Under the pieces are notes generated by a model that was given only the letters and a program-made list of their open reading frames with translations, was not told where the DNA came from and searched no databases. Positions 62,946 to 64,000 of a stretch of DNA of 64,000 bases are shown here, piece after piece. A program made the position numbers and the translations under genes. The stretch's first letter is position 1, and each line of letters opens with the position of its first letter. The stretch is from positions 1,798,001-1,862,000 of the forward strand of contig NZ_JBBLYU010000001.1 in assembly GCF_037911135.1 (NCBI RefSeq), given 5' to 3'. The stretch is from Phaeobacter sp. A36a-5a (GTDB lineage: Bacteria; Pseudomonadota; Alphaproteobacteria; Rhodobacterales; Rhodobacteraceae).

Positions 62946-63730
62946 CCCGTATTGCCCGCCTTCCCGCCCCGGCGCTGCCTGTTCTGTCGGCGGCCGCCCT
63001 GTCGCTTGGGCTGATGATCGCTCCTGCCGCTTCGGCGCTCGACCTCGGCAAGATGAGCGCCGAGGAACGCGCCGCCTTTGGCGCCGAGGTGCGTGCCTAT
63101 CTGCTGGAGAACCCGGAGGTGATCCTGGAGGCTGTCAGCAAGCTGGAACAGCAGCAGGCCGCCGATGAGGCCGCCCGCGACGATGCGCTGGTGGCCGAGA
63201 ATATGACCGCGCTGCATGATGACGGGTTTTCCTGGGTCGGCGGCAACCCCGAGGGCGATATCACGCTGGTCGAATTCATGGACTACCGCTGCGGCTACTG
63301 CCGCCGCGCCGCGCCAGAGGTGGAAAAACTGGTCTCCGGCGATGGCAATATCCGCCTGATCATCAAGGAATTCCCGATCCTCGGCGAGGCTTCCGTGCTG
63401 ACCTCGCGGTTTGCGATCGCCACCAAGATGGTCGCCGGGGATGAAGCCTACAAGATGGTGCATGACGCGCTGATCACCCTCGGAGGCGAGCCGAACGAAG
63501 GCACGCTGCGCCGCCTGGCAGAGGGGCTGGGTCTGGACGCCGATGCGATCCTCGCGCGGATGTCAGATCCCGAGATTGCCCGTCAGCTGCAGGAAACCCG
63601 CGCGCTGGCCCAGCAGTTGGCGATTTCGGGCACCCCGACCTTTGTCCTTGGCGATGAGCTGCTGCGTGGCTACCTGCCCGCCGATCAGATGGAAATCATG
63701 GTCGCCGAGATCCGCGAGAACCGCAGCTGA
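62942..63730 (+). CDS. DsbA-family thiol-disulfide oxidoreductase (ScsC/Com1-like)
   Basis: 262 residues. The signal peptide spans about 1-32 (APAASALDL). A helical N-terminal extension (about 40-75, with AEVRAYLLENPEVILEAVSKLEQQQA) is typical of ScsC/Com1-type proteins and can mediate oligomerisation. The thioredoxin-fold domain has CGYC in FMDYRCGYCRRAAPEV and the cis-Pro loop SGTPTFVLG. It may act as an oxidase or isomerase. It overlaps the BepA-like gene by 4 bp and is probably co-translated. Confidence 0.93.
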   Translation: MTRIARLPAPALPVLSAAALSLGLMIAPAASALDLGKMSAEERAAFGAEVRAYLLENPEVILEAVSKLEQQQAADEAARDDALVAENMTALHDDGFSWVGGNPEGDITLVEFMDYRCGYCRRAAPEVEKLVSGDGNIRLIIKEFPILGEASVLTSRFAIATKMVAGDEAYKMVHDALITLGGEPNEGTLRRLAEGLGLDADAILARMSDPEIARQLQETRALAQQLAISGTPTFVLGDELLRGYLPADQMEIMVAEIRENRS

Positions 63731-63777
63731 TCTTTTTCTGGGGGTGTGACGCAGGTTGCCCCCTATATGCAGGGCGG

Positions 63778-63828
63778 ACTGGGGGCCAGCCCCCAGACAC
63801 AGGTCTCACTGGGGGCCAGCCCCCAGAC
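63778..63828. repeat. Two direct copies of a 21-bp self-complementary element
   Basis: Copies at 63778-63798 and 63808-63828 are identical over 21 bp at a 30-bp period. Each contains the hairpin CTGGGGG, 4-nt loop, CCCCCAG. The following text CCCCGGAGTATTTCTGGAAAG resembles a repeat I recall between genes in many Roseobacter-group genomes. It may be a REP-like element or act in mRNA ends. Confidence 0.75.
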
Positions 63829-63872
63829 CCCCGGAGTATTTCTGGAAAGATGACGGGCGAAACAGACACGAG

Positions 63873-63905
63873 AAAAGGGCGCTGATGTCATCATAGCGCC
63901 CTTTT
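63873..63905. terminator. Bidirectional intrinsic terminator
   Basis: AAAAGGGCGCT, an 11-nt loop, then AGCGCCCTTTT: a perfect 11-bp stem. It lies between the DsbA-like gene (plus) and the partial minus-strand gene at the right edge. Confidence 0.93.
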
Positions 63906-63937
63906 GCTCATCTCGTTGTCAGTTGGTGGTCGCGGAT

Positions 63938-64000
63938 CTATTCCGCCGCGGCGGCCTCTGCATCCAGCTGAGCCGCCTTTTTCTCTACCTCTTCGACGAT
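63938..64000 (-). CDS. 3' end of an unidentified gene, cut by the window edge
   Basis: Reading the minus strand from 64000 gives 20 sense codons and a TAG at 63938-63940. The peptide is acidic and Ala/Glu/Lys-rich (IVEEVEKKAAQLDAEAAAAE). A terminator at 63873-63905 sits at the right distance after the stop. The fragment is too short and too low in complexity to name. Confidence 0.6.
   Translation of the reverse strand: MVEEVEKKAAQLDAEAAAAE

Noticed and set aside
63778-63828. Possible two-repeat CRISPR remnant
   Set aside because: The spacing between units is only 9 bp, the units are self-complementary hairpins near a gene end, and no cas gene is present.
1-64000. tRNA or rRNA genes, insertion sequences, prophage or a biosynthetic gene cluster
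   Set aside because: I looked for T-loop sequences, transposase and integrase motifs, terminal repeats, phage structural genes and multidomain synthases and saw none. A tRNA scan and covariance-model search would settle the RNA part.

Overview
The window is a gene-dense, high-GC stretch of an alphaproteobacterial chromosome. Family content and gene order point to the Rhodobacteraceae, most likely the Roseobacter group (a Phaeobacter/Ruegeria-like genome). Supporting signs are the DUF4167-prmC-prfA block, the lptF-lptG-lptD-surA-pdxA-rsmA block, the pepA-holC pair, a Tat-exported TRAP binding protein with very large permeases, and small Rhodobacterales-type proteins (DUF2852, DUF1499, DUF4112, a PIN protein). 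The genus is an inference. I see no tRNA or rRNA gene, insertion sequence, prophage or CRISPR array. This is mostly core chromosome.

Layout, left to right. 1-480: a start-less coding remnant with an in-frame 18-bp tandem repeat. 480-4500: a cyanide-insensitive-type cytochrome bd oxidase operon (cydA-cydB-small subunit), divergent from a Crp/Fnr-type regulator and a small membrane protein. 4600-9150: a SulP anion transporter, a ManC-like protein that has lost its catalytic signatures, and three small genes. 9270-13100: ndk, an ABC-F ATPase, MarC and a membrane-anchored aspartic protease. 13100-15070: holC and pepA. 15295-22920: LPS export genes (lptF, lptG, lptD) with the chaperone surA, then pdxA and rsmA, closed by a strong terminator. 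23060-25935: DUF4167, prmC and prfA. 26460-30100: an M20 amidohydrolase and two ureohydrolases. 30170-38000: mazG, an M48 peptidase, a luciferase-like oxidoreductase, a PIN protein, an RlmI-like methyltransferase and glnE. 38460-40950: small membrane proteins, the leucyl/arginyl-tRNA-protein transferase bpt, and a VOC protein. 41160-48150: a TRAP transporter (P, Q, M), divergent from a Cache-domain histidine kinase and a LuxR-type response regulator. 48410-50990: the acetolactate synthase genes ilvB-ilvN behind a leader peptide and attenuator. 51100-54830: an XRE-type regulator, a DUF2189 protein and an amidase. 54970-60245: prfB, mrcA and an AmiC-type amidase. 60410-63730: an aminotransferase, a BepA-like M48-TPR protease and a DsbA-like oxidoreductase. 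The right edge holds the last 20 codons of an unidentified minus-strand gene.

Several genes converge on the envelope. LptF, LptG, LptD, SurA, the BepA-like protease, the DsbA-like protein, PBP1A and the amidase all serve outer-membrane or peptidoglycan assembly. Both class-I release factors and the methyltransferase that modifies them are present.

The best candidates for a second look are: the ManC-like apparent pseudoenzyme; the Ile/Leu/Val leader peptide and attenuator; a duplicated 21-bp dyad upstream of a DUF2852 gene; the dyads between the TRAP operon and its neighbouring two-component system; and the side-by-side pair of dissimilar ureohydrolases. I found no convincing entirely new multi-gene system.
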